Notes: generated by a model from the letters alone, not told the origin. A DNA stretch of 64,000 nt from Flavobacterium psychrophilum (GCA_001708385.1 CP012388.1:1674001-1738000), one strand, 5' to 3'; counted from the first letter of the stretch, positions 17,716 to 27,168 are shown. Program-made: numbers and translations.

Positions 17716-18819
17716 TTATTCACTTTTCACATCCAGTGCATCTCTCAATGCATTACCTACCATCATAAATGCAAGTACTAACAATAGCATTGCTATACCC
17801 GGAGCCATTGCTAAATATGGTTTTCCTAAAATAATGTAGTTGTAATGGTCTTTTATCATTCCGCCCCAGCTTGGTATTGGCGGCTGTGCTCCCAATCCAA
17901 GAAAGCTTAGTCCGCTTTCTACAAGTATCGCAGAAGCAAAGTTAGCTGCCGAAATAACAATTACCGGCGCCATACTGTTTGGCAGGATATGATTAAAGAT
18001 AATCCTGCTATTTTTATATCCTAAAGCCCTGGCGGCGGTTACAAACTGCATCTGTTTAATGCTCATTACCTGCCCCCTTACGACTCTTGCAACCTCAACC
18101 CACATAGTTAGGCCTACTGCCACAAAAACCTGCCAGAAGCCTTTGCCTAAAGCCAGCGTTATTGCAATTACCAGCAACAGTGTTGGTATACTCCAGATGA
18201 TATTTACAAGCCACATTACAAAGGCGTCAACTTTACCCCCATAATAACCGGCTATAGCCCCAAAGAATATACCCACGACGAGTGATATAAACACCGCCAC
18301 AAAACCAATAGCTATAGACACCCTGGAGCCAATTATAAGGCGGCTCAACAGATCCCGGCCCTGGCTATCGGTGCCCAATATGAATTTTTGTTTCGTAACA
18401 TAATCTTTCGCTACTGATTCGGCTGTTGCATCTTTTCCAAAAACCGATAACGGAAGTGTTTTCGATACCGCAAGATCGGGCTCATCGGTATATTCGTAAT
18501 AGGTAAGGCTGTCTTTGGTAACAGCATATTTTAATATTGGGATCTTTGACGGAGCTTCTGTTCTACCCACAAAGTAATCTGCTATGTGCGTTTTGTTATC
18601 CGAAGGAAATGAAAGCATCGTTACCGTAAATCCCGGCGATTTAGAATGTATGGAAAGATCGCCCCAATTGGCATTCTGAGTAGTGTCCGGCGCCAGTACA
18701 TACGCAAAAATGGATATGAGTACTAATATTGCAATGAATACTAAACTTAAAACGCCCCAAAAATTCTTTTTGAATTTTTGGAGCGCTAAGCCAGTAAGCG
18801 AATGATTGGTTTTATCCAT
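17716..18819 (-). CDS. OppC/DppC-like ABC transporter permease
   Basis: 367-residue permease. An N-terminal OppC_N segment (FKKNFWGVLSLVFIAILVLISIFAYVLAPD), an unusually long periplasmic stretch at about residues 45-135, the sequence FILGTDSQGRDLLSRLIIGSRVSI typical of OppC, and a BPD_transp_1 core with the EAA loop (AARALGYKNSRIIFNHILPNSMAPVIV) that contacts an ATPase. No binding protein, second permease or ATPase gene is adjacent, so the substrate is unclear; peptides are the family default. It starts 7 bases after the prc stop, so prc and this gene form an operon. Confidence 0.88.
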   Translation of the reverse strand: MDKTNHSLTGLALQKFKKNFWGVLSLVFIAILVLISIFAYVLAPDTTQNANWGDLSIHSKSPGFTVTMLSFPSDNKTHIADYFVGRTEAPSKIPILKYAVTKDSLTYYEYTDEPDLAVSKTLPLSVFGKDATAESVAKDYVTKQKFILGTDSQGRDLLSRLIIGSRVSIAIGFVAVFISLVVGIFFGAIAGYYGGKVDAFVMWLVNIIWSIPTLLLVIAITLALGKGFWQVFVAVGLTMWVEVARVVRGQVMSIKQMQFVTAARALGYKNSRIIFNHILPNSMAPVIVISAANFASAILVESGLSFLGLGAQPPIPSWGGMIKDHYNYIILGKPYLAMAPGIAMLLLVLAFMMVGNALRDALDVKSE

Positions 18820-18826
18820 CAGGGGC

Positions 18827-21043
18827 TTATCTTGTTTTTATCTGTTTTTCTTTTTTATTCACCGTAAGTGCATTGTTCTTTGCACCTTTTGGCTGCATAT
18901 CATCAAGTACATTTAACGCCTCCTCTACATAAATATCTTTAGAAAGGCTCTCATACCATCTTTTCTTTTTCTCTGCAAGCGAAGCATCTTTTTCAAAGAT
19001 TGCTTTTTCGTAAGGCAGCGCATCAAAAGTCAGGTTATTTTTATAATCGCTAAGTGCTTTAAACTTCTTAGCGACAGCTTCTGTTTCGGCAACTTTTGCT
19101 TTAAACTTATCTACATTAAGATTGTATGTGTTATCGTCTTTTTTAGCAAAGATGAATTTAGCATTTTCATCCATAAGCTTAAACTGCTCGTTTTCTGCCA
19201 TTCTTTTTTTGCTGTTGGCAATAGGTGCGTCAAAATTACTTTTAACAGCCTTATAGTTTGCAGCGTCTATTTTATCCCAAGGCATTGCGTTGTCAATATC
19301 ACGCTCGCCCATATCGATGTAAGAATACCTGTCCGGCATTACAATATCACTTGAAACACCTTCTCTTTGTGTAGAACCACCATTAATTCTGTAGAATTTC
19401 TGTGTAGTTGTTTTAAGTGCACCAAGATCGCCAAGGTCATTACCTCTGACAAACTGGTTAAGGTCTATCAGGTTCTGAACCGTACCTTTACCATAAGTAT
19501 GCTTGCTACCCACAATAATACCCCTGTTATAATCCTGGATTGCCGCTGCAAATATCTCTGAAGCCGAAGCTGAGAAATTGTTCACCATAACTACAAGAGG
19601 GCCATCCCAAAGTACTGAAGAATCAGTGTCAGCCAATACTTCTTTTTGTTTGCCTGTAGATTTCACCTGAACAACCGGCCCTTGCGGAATGAATAATCCT
19701 GTAATATCTACCACAGTTTTAAGCGATCCACCACCATTATCCCTAAGGTCCATGATAATACCGTCAACTTTTTGCTCTTTAAGCCTTTTTACTTCAAGGG
19801 CAACATCTTTTGCGGCATCACGGTTGTCTTTATTTTCGAAGTCGATGTAAAATTTAGGAAGGTAGATAATACCATAGGTTTTACCATCTTTCTTTACAAC
19901 ACTGGATTTTGCATACGTATCTTCAAGCTCTACCACTTCCCTTACAATAGGAATAACTTTTATAGAACCGTCTACTTTTTTAACGGTAAGCCTAACCTCT
20001 GTACCTTTAGGCCCTTTGATCTTTTTAACTACATCGTCAAGGCGCATACCTGCAATATCAACGGCATCTTTATCGCCCTGAGCAACTTTCATGATAAGGT
20101 CACCCTGCTCCAGGTCTTTACCTCTCCATGCAGGTCCGCCCGGAATAAGTTCAGAAATTTCAACGTAGTCGCTTTTCTTTTGAAGTTTAGCGCCAATACC
20201 TTCAAGGGAACCTCTCATACTGGTATCGAACTTCTCTTTATCGTCAGGTGCAAAATAATAAGTATGCGGATCGAAACGCTCTGCAATTGAGTTTAAGAAT
20301 ATTGTAAACCACTCATCACGTTTAAGATCATCGATCATTCCAAAGTAATCATTAAGCGATTTTAGGGTCGACTCACGTGCCTCTTTTTCAAGCTCGGCGA
20401 ATGTTTTCTTTTTTCCGTCATCAGTTTTTTTCTCAACTTTAGGCTCATCGATTTTATTGTTGTTCCTATTTTTGTCTACAGGCGTTTCCTGAAGTTTTTG
20501 CTTATCAACAATTGTAGAAAGCACAGACAGCTTAAGCTGTTTTTCCCAACGGGTTCTAAGCTCCTCATCATTTTTAGGATAAGGCATTTTCTCATAATCT
20601 ACGTTGTACTCTTCATCTTTAGAAAAGTCGAACGGTTTAGATAGTATGTCTTTGTAAAACCCTTCAGATTCTTTGATCCTTTTCATTAACCTATCGTATG
20701 TCAGGTCAAAAAATGTCAGGTCTTTAGCCAGGATCATATCATCGATCTTGTCTTCATATTTAGAAAACTCGTCTAAATCGGACTGTATAAAAAATCGTTT
20801 AGAAGGATCTATCGATTCAAAGTAACTTTTGTAAACAGCTTTAGAGAATGTATCGTCAATCTTAGCCGGATCGTAATGCCCTTTTTCTATAACAAACGTA
20901 ATCAGTTCCATAAGGAGTTTATCTCTTCCGGGGTCGCTTTCTACCTTTTGTTTAGGCATAAAGCTCCACAGCGCAACTGCCAACAAGGCAACAAACGCTA
21001 GTATCTTATAATTTCTCTTCATATAGCTTAAAATGGCATTCAT
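18827..21043 (-). CDS. prc: Carboxy-terminal processing (tail-specific) protease Prc
   Basis: 738-residue S41 serine protease acting in the periplasm on C-terminal tails. A signal anchor (KILAFVALLAVALWSF) is followed by an N-terminal helical domain, a PDZ domain (SLEGIGAKLQKKSDYVEISEL...GMRLDDVVKKIKGPKGTEV), the protease core with DLRDNGGG, the catalytic serine in SASASEI and the catalytic lysine in YGKGTVQ, and a C-terminal DUF3340-like tail. The size and order match E. coli Prc. A second ATG eight codons in (21022) is an equally plausible start, because the hydrophobic segment begins right after it. Confidence 0.94.
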   Translation of the reverse strand: MNAILSYMKRNYKILAFVALLAVALWSFMPKQKVESDPGRDKLLMELITFVIEKGHYDPAKIDDTFSKAVYKSYFESIDPSKRFFIQSDLDEFSKYEDKIDDMILAKDLTFFDLTYDRLMKRIKESEGFYKDILSKPFDFSKDEEYNVDYEKMPYPKNDEELRTRWEKQLKLSVLSTIVDKQKLQETPVDKNRNNNKIDEPKVEKKTDDGKKKTFAELEKEARESTLKSLNDYFGMIDDLKRDEWFTIFLNSIAERFDPHTYYFAPDDKEKFDTSMRGSLEGIGAKLQKKSDYVEISELIPGGPAWRGKDLEQGDLIMKVAQGDKDAVDIAGMRLDDVVKKIKGPKGTEVRLTVKKVDGSIKVIPIVREVVELEDTYAKSSVVKKDGKTYGIIYLPKFYIDFENKDNRDAAKDVALEVKRLKEQKVDGIIMDLRDNGGGSLKTVVDITGLFIPQGPVVQVKSTGKQKEVLADTDSSVLWDGPLVVMVNNFSASASEIFAAAIQDYNRGIIVGSKHTYGKGTVQNLIDLNQFVRGNDLGDLGALKTTTQKFYRINGGSTQREGVSSDIVMPDRYSYIDMGERDIDNAMPWDKIDAANYKAVKSNFDAPIANSKKRMAENEQFKLMDENAKFIFAKKDDNTYNLNVDKFKAKVAETEAVAKKFKALSDYKNNLTFDALPYEKAIFEKDASLAEKKKRWYESLSKDIYVEEALNVLDDMQPKGAKNNALTVNKKEKQIKTR

Positions 21044-21158
21044 TTAAATTATCGTATATCTGTAGTACATTAAAAAGCGTGCCAAAATGCGCAGTTTCAC
21101 ATTTTTTATTCTCAATAGCCGCCAACAAAGGCTCCACTTTAAAATTTACGTATTTTAG

Positions 21159-21166
21159 CAAACGTA
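21159..21166 (-). promoter_or_regulatory. Candidate -7 box for prc-permease operon
   Basis: CAAACGTA reads TACGTTTG on the minus strand, fitting TAnnTTTG. It would give a leader of about 110 bases. No -33 TTG at normal spacing. Confidence 0.35.
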
Positions 21167-21198
21167 AATATACAATACTTATTTGATTTTTCTAAACA

Positions 21199-21975
21199 AT
21201 GAAGAAAAAACCCTTAATACTGGTGACCAACGATGACGGCATTTCTGCACCGGGACTACGCGCCCTGATAAGTGTTATGAAAGAACTCGGAGACGTTGCC
21301 GTGGTAGCCCCGGACAGTCCGCAATCGGCTACAGGACATGCCATAACTATAAACAATACACTAACCATAAACAAGGTTGATATTGACCCGGACATAGAAA
21401 CCGAATACAGCTGCAGCGGCACCCCTGTAGACTGCGTTAAGTTTGCTGTAAGCGAAATACTGCACCGTAAACCCGACCTATGTGTATCTGGTATTAACCA
21501 CGGATCGAACTCTTCTATTAATGTAATTTATTCGGGAACGATGAGTGCTGCGGTTGAAGCAGGCATCGAGGGGATTCCTGCAATCGGCTTCTCGCTTCTG
21601 GACTATAACTGGAACGCCGATTTTGAGCAGATTAAATCTGCTATACGAAAAATCACGACCGAAGTCCTTGAAAACGGATTACCGGAAGGTGTAATTCTGA
21701 ATGTAAACTTCCCAAAACTGAAAGAGAAAGAAATTAAAGGCATAAAAGTATGCCGACAGGCAAAAGCCATGTGGCAGGAACGTTTCGACAAACGCCAAAG
21801 CCCAATGGGTAAAGATTACTACTGGCTTACGGGCAAGTTTGTAAACCTTGACAACGGCGAAGACACTGACGAATGGGCTTTAGAGCATGGTTACATATCG
21901 GTAGTACCGGTACAATTTGATCTTACTGCGCATCATGCAATGCAAACGCTGAACACCTGGAACCTGAACGATTGA
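21199..21975 (+). CDS. surE: 5'/3'-nucleotidase SurE
   Basis: 258-residue metal-dependent phosphatase acting on nucleoside monophosphates, cytoplasmic. Metal and substrate residues are visible: LVTNDDGISAPGL near the N-terminus (the DD pair), VVAPDSPQSATGHAIT, GTPVDCVKF, and SGINHGSNSS (the metal asparagine). The following GNAT gene begins 4 bases after the stop, suggesting one transcript. Confidence 0.95.
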   Translation: MKKKPLILVTNDDGISAPGLRALISVMKELGDVAVVAPDSPQSATGHAITINNTLTINKVDIDPDIETEYSCSGTPVDCVKFAVSEILHRKPDLCVSGINHGSNSSINVIYSGTMSAAVEAGIEGIPAIGFSLLDYNWNADFEQIKSAIRKITTEVLENGLPEGVILNVNFPKLKEKEIKGIKVCRQAKAMWQERFDKRQSPMGKDYYWLTGKFVNLDNGEDTDEWALEHGYISVVPVQFDLTAHHAMQTLNTWNLND

Positions 21976-21978
21976 ATA

Positions 21979-22536
21979 ATGGCAGTCGATATTCAACCAA
22001 TCCTTGAGAACGGAAAAGTGGCTTTGCACACTTTAGCCGAAAAAGATTTTGATGCCTTATACGCCGTTGCTTCCGACTCTAAAATATGGGAACAACACCC
22101 CAATAAAGACCGATGGAAGAAAGAGGTTTTTAAAACTTTTTTTGAAGGAGCCATAATCAGCAAAGGAGCTTTTAAGATTATTGACCAAACAACAGGCACA
22201 ACAATCGGAAGTACCCGTTTTTATGATTATAATGAGCCGGACAGCAGCATATTTATAGGCTACACTTTTTACGCCACAGCATATTGGGGCACGGGTATCA
22301 ATAAAATTGTAAAGGCATTGATGCTGGATTACATTTTTCAATTTGTTGAAAAAGTACATTTTCACATTGGGGCCGATAATATACGTTCGCAAATCGCTAT
22401 ATCCCGTATTGGTGCTGTAAAAATTGCCGAGCAGGAAGTACGCTATTTCGGCGAAGCAACAAAACTTAATTTTGTATATGAAATTACAAAACAAGACTGG
22501 CGGGAATTAAGTGATGGTAATTCTGAGACCGATTAA
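21979..22536 (+). CDS. GNAT-family N-acetyltransferase (RimJ/RimL-like)
   Basis: 185-residue acetyltransferase of the Acetyltransf_3 type. The pattern is EKDFDALYAVASDSKIWEQHPN at the N-terminus, GSTRFYDYNEPDSSIFIGYTF, then ATAYWGTGINKIVKALMLDY (acetyl-CoA loop region) and FHIGADNIRSQIAISRIGA, the last resembling the N-x-x-S-x-x-x-x-x-x-x-G segment of ribosomal-protein acetyltransferases. The substrate cannot be told. It follows surE by 4 bases and is closed by a hairpin. Confidence 0.85.
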   Translation: MAVDIQPILENGKVALHTLAEKDFDALYAVASDSKIWEQHPNKDRWKKEVFKTFFEGAIISKGAFKIIDQTTGTTIGSTRFYDYNEPDSSIFIGYTFYATAYWGTGINKIVKALMLDYIFQFVEKVHFHIGADNIRSQIAISRIGAVKIAEQEVRYFGEATKLNFVYEITKQDWRELSDGNSETD

Positions 22537-22560
22537 TGTTTGACAACATCCTTAACAACT

Positions 22561-22585
22561 AAACACTTCTAACGGAGTGTTTTTT
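22561..22585 (+). terminator. Terminator after surE-GNAT unit
   Basis: AAACACT (22561-22567) pairs with AGTGTTT (22576-22582) and is followed by further T, just upstream of the lpxB promoter. Confidence 0.65.
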
Positions 22586-22604
22586 AGTATTTATAAATAA
22601 ATAG

Positions 22605-22612
22605 TACTTTTG
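22605..22612 (+). promoter_or_regulatory. Candidate -7 box for lpxB
   Basis: TACTTTTG, exact TAnnTTTG, 19 bases before the ATG at 22631. A TTG codon inside this box (22610) is therefore rejected as a start. Confidence 0.55.
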
Positions 22613-22630
22613 GGGAGTAAACTACGGCAA

Positions 22631-23743
22631 ATGAAATACTACATTATAGCGGGAGAGGCTTCGGGCGACCTGCACGGCGCTAACCTGATGAAAGAACTTT
22701 ATAAGCAGGATCCGCAGGCGGAGGTTCGCTTTTGGGGAGGTGACTTAATGGAACAGGCTGGCGGAACACTTGTAAAGCATTACCGCGACCTCGCTTTTAT
22801 GGGCTTTGCCGAAGTAGTTCAGAATTTAAAGACCATCCTTAATAACATCAAATTCTGCAAACAGGATATTACCGCCTTTAATCCTGATGTGCTTATTTTT
22901 ATAGATTACCCCGGTTTTAATATGCGTATTGCCGAATGGGCAAAAAAAGGCGGGTATAAAACCCACTATTATATCTCTCCGCAAATATGGGCATGGAAAG
23001 AAAGCCGTATTAAAGCCATTAAGCGGGATGTAGACCATATGTACATTATACTGCCGTTTGAAAAAGATTTTTACGAAAACAAACATAACTTTAACGTTGA
23101 GTTTGTAGGCCATCCGCTTATTGATGCCATACAAAACCGTACAACTACCGACGAGGCTACGTTTCGTAAGGAATATAGTCTTGATGAAAGACCTGTAATT
23201 GCCCTGCTGCCGGGAAGCCGCAAACAGGAAATTTCGAAGATGCTTAGCGGAATGCTGTCTGTTGTAAATGATTTCCCCGATTACCAGTTTGTCATTGCAG
23301 GGGCACCATCGCAGGAATATTCGTTCTATCAGCAATTTTTAGGAAGTAGTAATGTAAAGTTCATTTCCAACAGGACATACGATCTTTTAAGCATTGCCCA
23401 TGCTGCATTGGTAACGTCGGGAACTGCCACATTAGAGACCGCATTATTTAAAGTTCCGGAGGTAGTTTGCTACAAAGGAAACTGGATATCGTACCAGATT
23501 GCAAAACGTATTATTACCCTTAAATATATCTCGCTTGTAAACTTAATTCTGGATAAAGAAATTGTTAAGGAATTGATTCAGGATGAATTTAACACAAAAA
23601 ACATAAGGGCAGAACTACTAAAAATTTTAACACCCGAATATCGTGCAAACCTACTGAAACAGTACGATTTACTGGAAGAAAAATTAGGCGGATTTGGTGC
23701 CAGCCAGAAAACAGCAAACCTCATTATCAAACATTTAACATAA
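22631..23743 (+). CDS. lpxB: Lipid-A-disaccharide synthase
   Basis: Membrane-associated GT19 glycosyltransferase joining lipid X and UDP-2,3-diacylglucosamine to form the lipid A disaccharide. About 370 residues, the usual length. Motifs are YYIIAGEASGDLHGANLM at the N-terminus, FIDYPGFNMRIAEWAKK, YYISPQIWAWKESRIK, VGHPLID, ALLPGSRKQEI (nucleotide-sugar domain), and VTSGTATLETALF. The start at ATG 22631 follows the promoter and gives the standard N-terminus MKYYIIAGE. Confidence 0.96.
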   Translation: MKYYIIAGEASGDLHGANLMKELYKQDPQAEVRFWGGDLMEQAGGTLVKHYRDLAFMGFAEVVQNLKTILNNIKFCKQDITAFNPDVLIFIDYPGFNMRIAEWAKKGGYKTHYYISPQIWAWKESRIKAIKRDVDHMYIILPFEKDFYENKHNFNVEFVGHPLIDAIQNRTTTDEATFRKEYSLDERPVIALLPGSRKQEISKMLSGMLSVVNDFPDYQFVIAGAPSQEYSFYQQFLGSSNVKFISNRTYDLLSIAHAALVTSGTATLETALFKVPEVVCYKGNWISYQIAKRIITLKYISLVNLILDKEIVKELIQDEFNTKNIRAELLKILTPEYRANLLKQYDLLEEKLGGFGASQKTANLIIKHLT

Positions 23744-23773
23744 TTTCCCAATTTTAAATTAAAATAAATTATC

Positions 23774-23781
23774 TATATTTG
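23774..23781 (+). promoter_or_regulatory. Candidate -7 box for the NlpC/P60 gene
   Basis: TATATTTG, exact TAnnTTTG, 36 bases before the TTG start at 23818. No -33 TTG. Confidence 0.5.
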
Positions 23782-23817
23782 TAAAAACACGATTCGAAAT
23801 TTGATAAAATAAAAGAT

Positions 23818-24543
23818 TTGAAAAACCTACTGTCTATATCCCTGTTTTTGCTTTTACTGGTTTCTGCGAAATCATCAGCGCAAATAATCACCTCTAAAAA
23901 GGAAGCCCAAAAAAAGGGAGTTTATTCCTACTCTGAAAAACAAAAAGCTAACCCTTCTATTGATAAAAAAGCAGTAGTTAAAGAGGTAGCTTCGTTAAAC
24001 AATAACGAAATTGTTGCTTACGAGCCGACAGTAAAAAAAGGTGGCCCAAACAAATCTGACAGCCCAAGCTTAAGAACCAACCCTGTTAAAAAAGGAAAGG
24101 TTGTTATTGAGGACAAAGAAGATCCTGATTTTACTCCTTCAGAAGAAAATTACCTTGCTACACAAATTGTAAACAATGCTATGCAGTTTGAAGGCGTTCG
24201 CTACAGAGGCGGAGGCACTACAAAAGACGGTATGGATTGTTCGGGTATGGTATATGCTTCTTTCCAGATTTTTGACAGAACACTTCCTAGAAGTTCTCAC
24301 GAAATGGCAAAAATCGGTTCTGATGTTACACTTACCGATGTTAAGCGCGGCGATCTTTTATTCTTTAACAACAACCGCAGAAGAAATACAATTAACCACG
24401 TAGGAATCGTAACAGAAGTTACACCTGAAGGCGAGGTTAAATTCCTTCATTCTTCTACCAGTTCCGGCGTTATTGTATCTTCTATGAACGAAGCGTACCA
24501 CTCAAGAACTTTTGTTAAGGCAAAAAGAGTTGTAGAAGACTAG
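23818..24543 (+). CDS. Secreted NlpC/P60 cell-wall endopeptidase
   Basis: 241-residue protein with a signal peptide (KNLLSISLFLLLLVSAKSSAQ), a basic low-complexity linker to about residue 110, and a C-terminal NlpC/P60 domain with the catalytic cysteine in DGMDCSGMVY, histidine in INHVGIV and the third polar residue region KFLHSSTSSGV. Such enzymes cut the D-glutamyl-diaminopimelate bond of peptidoglycan stem peptides. The start is TTG at 23818: no in-frame ATG exists upstream after the promoter, and it opens the signal peptide exactly. comEC follows 27 bases later. Confidence 0.88.
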   Translation: MKNLLSISLFLLLLVSAKSSAQIITSKKEAQKKGVYSYSEKQKANPSIDKKAVVKEVASLNNNEIVAYEPTVKKGGPNKSDSPSLRTNPVKKGKVVIEDKEDPDFTPSEENYLATQIVNNAMQFEGVRYRGGGTTKDGMDCSGMVYASFQIFDRTLPRSSHEMAKIGSDVTLTDVKRGDLLFFNNNRRRNTINHVGIVTEVTPEGEVKFLHSSTSSGVIVSSMNEAYHSRTFVKAKRVVED

Positions 24544-24570
24544 TCAATATCTTTCATTTTAAAAAGTACT

Positions 24571-26613
24571 ATGATTATTTCGAGATCCCGACCTATGCCG
24601 GTATTGAAATATCCTATTGCACCACTCACATTATTTTTAGCACTTGGTATACTGGCAGGCAATTACTTTAACCTTCCTCTACTCTATACAATTATACTAA
24701 GTGCCATTACTATTGTAACATTACTTTTTACGCACTGGCTGTCTAAAAAATCGCTCCTCAACAGGCCTTATTTTAGTATTGCAGCTTTCCTGTTTGCTTT
24801 TTGTTTAGGCATACTGACACAATCATTACATTACGCCCCTAACAACAGGCTGCATTATTCTCACTTTATAACTAACGATGTTTCTGTACTAAAAGGCGTG
24901 GTCACCGAAAGGCTAAAACCAAATAAGTACAGCGAAAAGTATTATTTTGACGTAACATCGGTAAACCAAAAGACAGCTACAGGCAGAATACTTCTATCTA
25001 AAACGAAAGACAGCTTACACTCTATTTTCAAGCCGGGCGATATTCTTATAGTTGCGGACACACCATTACCTATTACAAAACCACTTAATCCTTACCAGTT
25101 TGACTATGCTTCTTACATGCAGAAGCAGGATGTTTTTCATCAGCTAAAACTGAAAGACAATTATGTTCCGGCAGGTACCGACTATAGTTTTGCTTATTAT
25201 ATTGGCAGGTTAAGACATAAATTGATTACCAGCTTTGCAATCCACCACTTTAGCCCGCAGGTTCAGAACACTCTTAATGCTCTATTGCTTGGCCAGCGCC
25301 AGGATATGGACTCCGAAACCAACAACTCCTATAAAGATGCGGGGGTATTGCATATACTTGCCATATCAGGACTTCATTTTGCGGTTTTATTCTACATCCT
25401 CACCTATTTTCTGCGTCCTTTAAAGCGTTTTAGCTACAAAGGCAAACTGTTGCAGCTCATTGTAATACTAAGCCTTTTATGGGGCTTTGCATTTATTACA
25501 GGTTTATCGGCATCGGTAGTCAGGTCGGTAGTTATGTTTAGCTTTATAAGTATTGGCCAGTATTTAAACCGTAATGCCGGCATTTACAATTCGCTCGCGG
25601 TATCTATGCTGATGCTATTAATTGCCGAACCCAATTTCCTGTTCGATGCCGGTTTTCAGTTAAGCTACCTTGCTGTTTTTGCAATTGTATGGCTACAGCC
25701 TTTTTACACCGGACTAAAACTTTCAAAATATAAAGCAATTAATTACTTTGGCGACACAGTTTTAGTTTCACTCGCAGCACAAATCGGGGTATTACCGCTA
25801 AGCCTTTTCTATTTTAACCGCTTTCCGTTACTATTCCTGATTGCGAACCTAATTGTAATCCCGCTTTCGAATATAATACTTGTATTAGGGCTTTTTGTGC
25901 TAGTCTTGAATTTCATCTGGACGGATGCTGCCCTTTTGTTCGGAGAAGCGTTAGGCATGTTAACCGGGCTTATGAACAGCTTCATAGGATGGATAGCTTC
26001 CTTTGAAAATCTAATACTAAAAGAAATTCCCTTTACAGCATTACTTACTGTTGCGCTATATATAGTGATTACATCATTTGGGCTTTGGCTTTATAAAAAG
26101 ACTTATAAAAGAACTGCAATTATGTTAGTTTCATTACTTATTTTTCAATGCATCTATATAATAAGCGCATCGGAGGCTAAGAACAAAACTGAAGTAGTTG
26201 TATTTAACAGTTACAAAAACACAACAATTGCAGATAAGGATGGAGAAAGCCTTCTGGTAATGACCAATGACAGCCTGTCTGCAAATAATCTTATCACTTC
26301 ATATAAGAGAGCAAACTTCAATCCACAGCTAAACTACAATAACGTACCGAATGCGCTTTGGCACAACCGGCAAAAGATTCTGATTATAGACAAAGAGGTG
26401 GTTTACGATACAGAAACCAATCCCGACATACTAATCCTTACCCAATCTGCCAAAATAAACCTGGAGCGGCTTATAAAACAACTACACCCTAAAAGAATTA
26501 TTGCTGACGGGAGCAATTACAAAAACAGCATTTCCTATTGGAAAACTACCTGCCTGAAACAAAAAATCCCTTTCCATGCTACTGCCGAAAAGGGATTCTG
26601 TATAATTGAATAA
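24571..26613 (+). CDS. comEC: ComEC/Rec2-family DNA uptake channel
   Basis: 680-residue polytopic membrane protein. It has an N-terminal DUF4131 region with helices (LTLFLALGILAGNYF) and an OB-fold-like segment (VLKGVVTERLKPNKYSEKYYFDV), the Competence domain with LLLGQRQDMDSETNNSYKDAGVLHILAISGLHFAV, and a C-terminal soluble part. Most ComEC proteins end in a metallo-beta-lactamase fold with HxHxDH metal ligands; here the last 140 residues keep the general pattern of that fold's end (ILTQSAKINLERLIKQLHPKRIIADGSN...KGFCIIE) but lack the histidine motif. The role in single-strand DNA import is inferred from the family. A second ATG at 24595 is also possible. Confidence 0.88.
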   Translation: MIISRSRPMPVLKYPIAPLTLFLALGILAGNYFNLPLLYTIILSAITIVTLLFTHWLSKKSLLNRPYFSIAAFLFAFCLGILTQSLHYAPNNRLHYSHFITNDVSVLKGVVTERLKPNKYSEKYYFDVTSVNQKTATGRILLSKTKDSLHSIFKPGDILIVADTPLPITKPLNPYQFDYASYMQKQDVFHQLKLKDNYVPAGTDYSFAYYIGRLRHKLITSFAIHHFSPQVQNTLNALLLGQRQDMDSETNNSYKDAGVLHILAISGLHFAVLFYILTYFLRPLKRFSYKGKLLQLIVILSLLWGFAFITGLSASVVRSVVMFSFISIGQYLNRNAGIYNSLAVSMLMLLIAEPNFLFDAGFQLSYLAVFAIVWLQPFYTGLKLSKYKAINYFGDTVLVSLAAQIGVLPLSLFYFNRFPLLFLIANLIVIPLSNIILVLGLFVLVLNFIWTDAALLFGEALGMLTGLMNSFIGWIASFENLILKEIPFTALLTVALYIVITSFGLWLYKKTYKRTAIMLVSLLIFQCIYIISASEAKNKTEVVVFNSYKNTTIADKDGESLLVMTNDSLSANNLITSYKRANFNPQLNYNNVPNALWHNRQKILIIDKEVVYDTETNPDILILTQSAKINLERLIKQLHPKRIIADGSNYKNSISYWKTTCLKQKIPFHATAEKGFCIIE

Positions 26614-26615
26614 GA

Positions 26616-27086
26616 TTATTTATTGTTCGCCAATATTTTATTAGCACCTTCAAGCCATGCTGATGGGCCTCCTGCAACATAGCCACTGCTGCCACGTGCG
26701 GTAAACTGAATCTTTCCGTCGTCAGTCTTCTTAACATCTGCAACCCATACCGTAGGATAACCCCTTACCTTAAAGAAACTATTAAGGTTGGCATTCTGTT
26801 GTTTTATCTCAGCGGGCTGCTCGGTTCTTTTGGGAAAATCAAGTTCCAGAAGCACAACATTCTCTTTAGCCCATTTTTCAAATTCAGGTGTTTTAAACAC
26901 TTCCTTTTGAAGCTTCATGCACCATCCACACCAGTCGCTACCTGTAAAGAACATAAACAAGGGCTTATTGGTTTTTTTAGATATTGCCATTGCTTTATTA
27001 AGATCGGTATGCCATTCGGCAGATGCCTGAGCATGTGCGCTAAAACCACCTAAAACAAGCAGAAGAACTAGGATTGTCTTTTTCAT
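26616..27086 (-). CDS. Periplasmic thioredoxin-like protein (Thioredoxin_7 type)
   Basis: 156 residues with signal peptide MKKTILVLLLVLGGFSAHAQ and a thioredoxin fold whose redox motif is CGWC (C53, C56) in FFTGSDWCGWCMKLQ. The cis-proline region is VRGYPTVWVADVKK. Likely a periplasmic disulfide reductase or isomerase, partner unknown. I prefer the ATG at 27086 over the one at 27098 because it gives the usual MKK start. It has a close neighbour of the same type upstream but a terminator between them. It meets comEC tail to tail 2 bases apart. Confidence 0.85.
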   Translation of the reverse strand: MKKTILVLLLVLGGFSAHAQASAEWHTDLNKAMAISKKTNKPLFMFFTGSDWCGWCMKLQKEVFKTPEFEKWAKENVVLLELDFPKRTEQPAEIKQQNANLNSFFKVRGYPTVWVADVKKTDDGKIQFTARGSSGYVAGGPSAWLEGANKILANNK

Positions 27087-27131
27087 TTTAATCATCATTT
27101 ATAACGCCACTAATTTAGCAAAAGATTCCAT

Positions 27132-27168
27132 AAAAAAATCCCTTTATGCCTAAATGACAAAAAGGGAT
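27132..27168 (-). terminator. Terminator after the second thioredoxin-like gene
   Basis: ATCCCTTT (27138-27145) pairs with AAAGGGAT (27161-27168). The A run at 27132-27138 becomes a T tract on the minus strand. Confidence 0.75.

Noticed and set aside
19772..20290. A 172-codon frame on the plus strand inside prc
   Set aside because: It lies opposite a well-conserved protease coding region, is rich in phenylalanine and asparagine as reverse-frame shadows are here, and has no signature.
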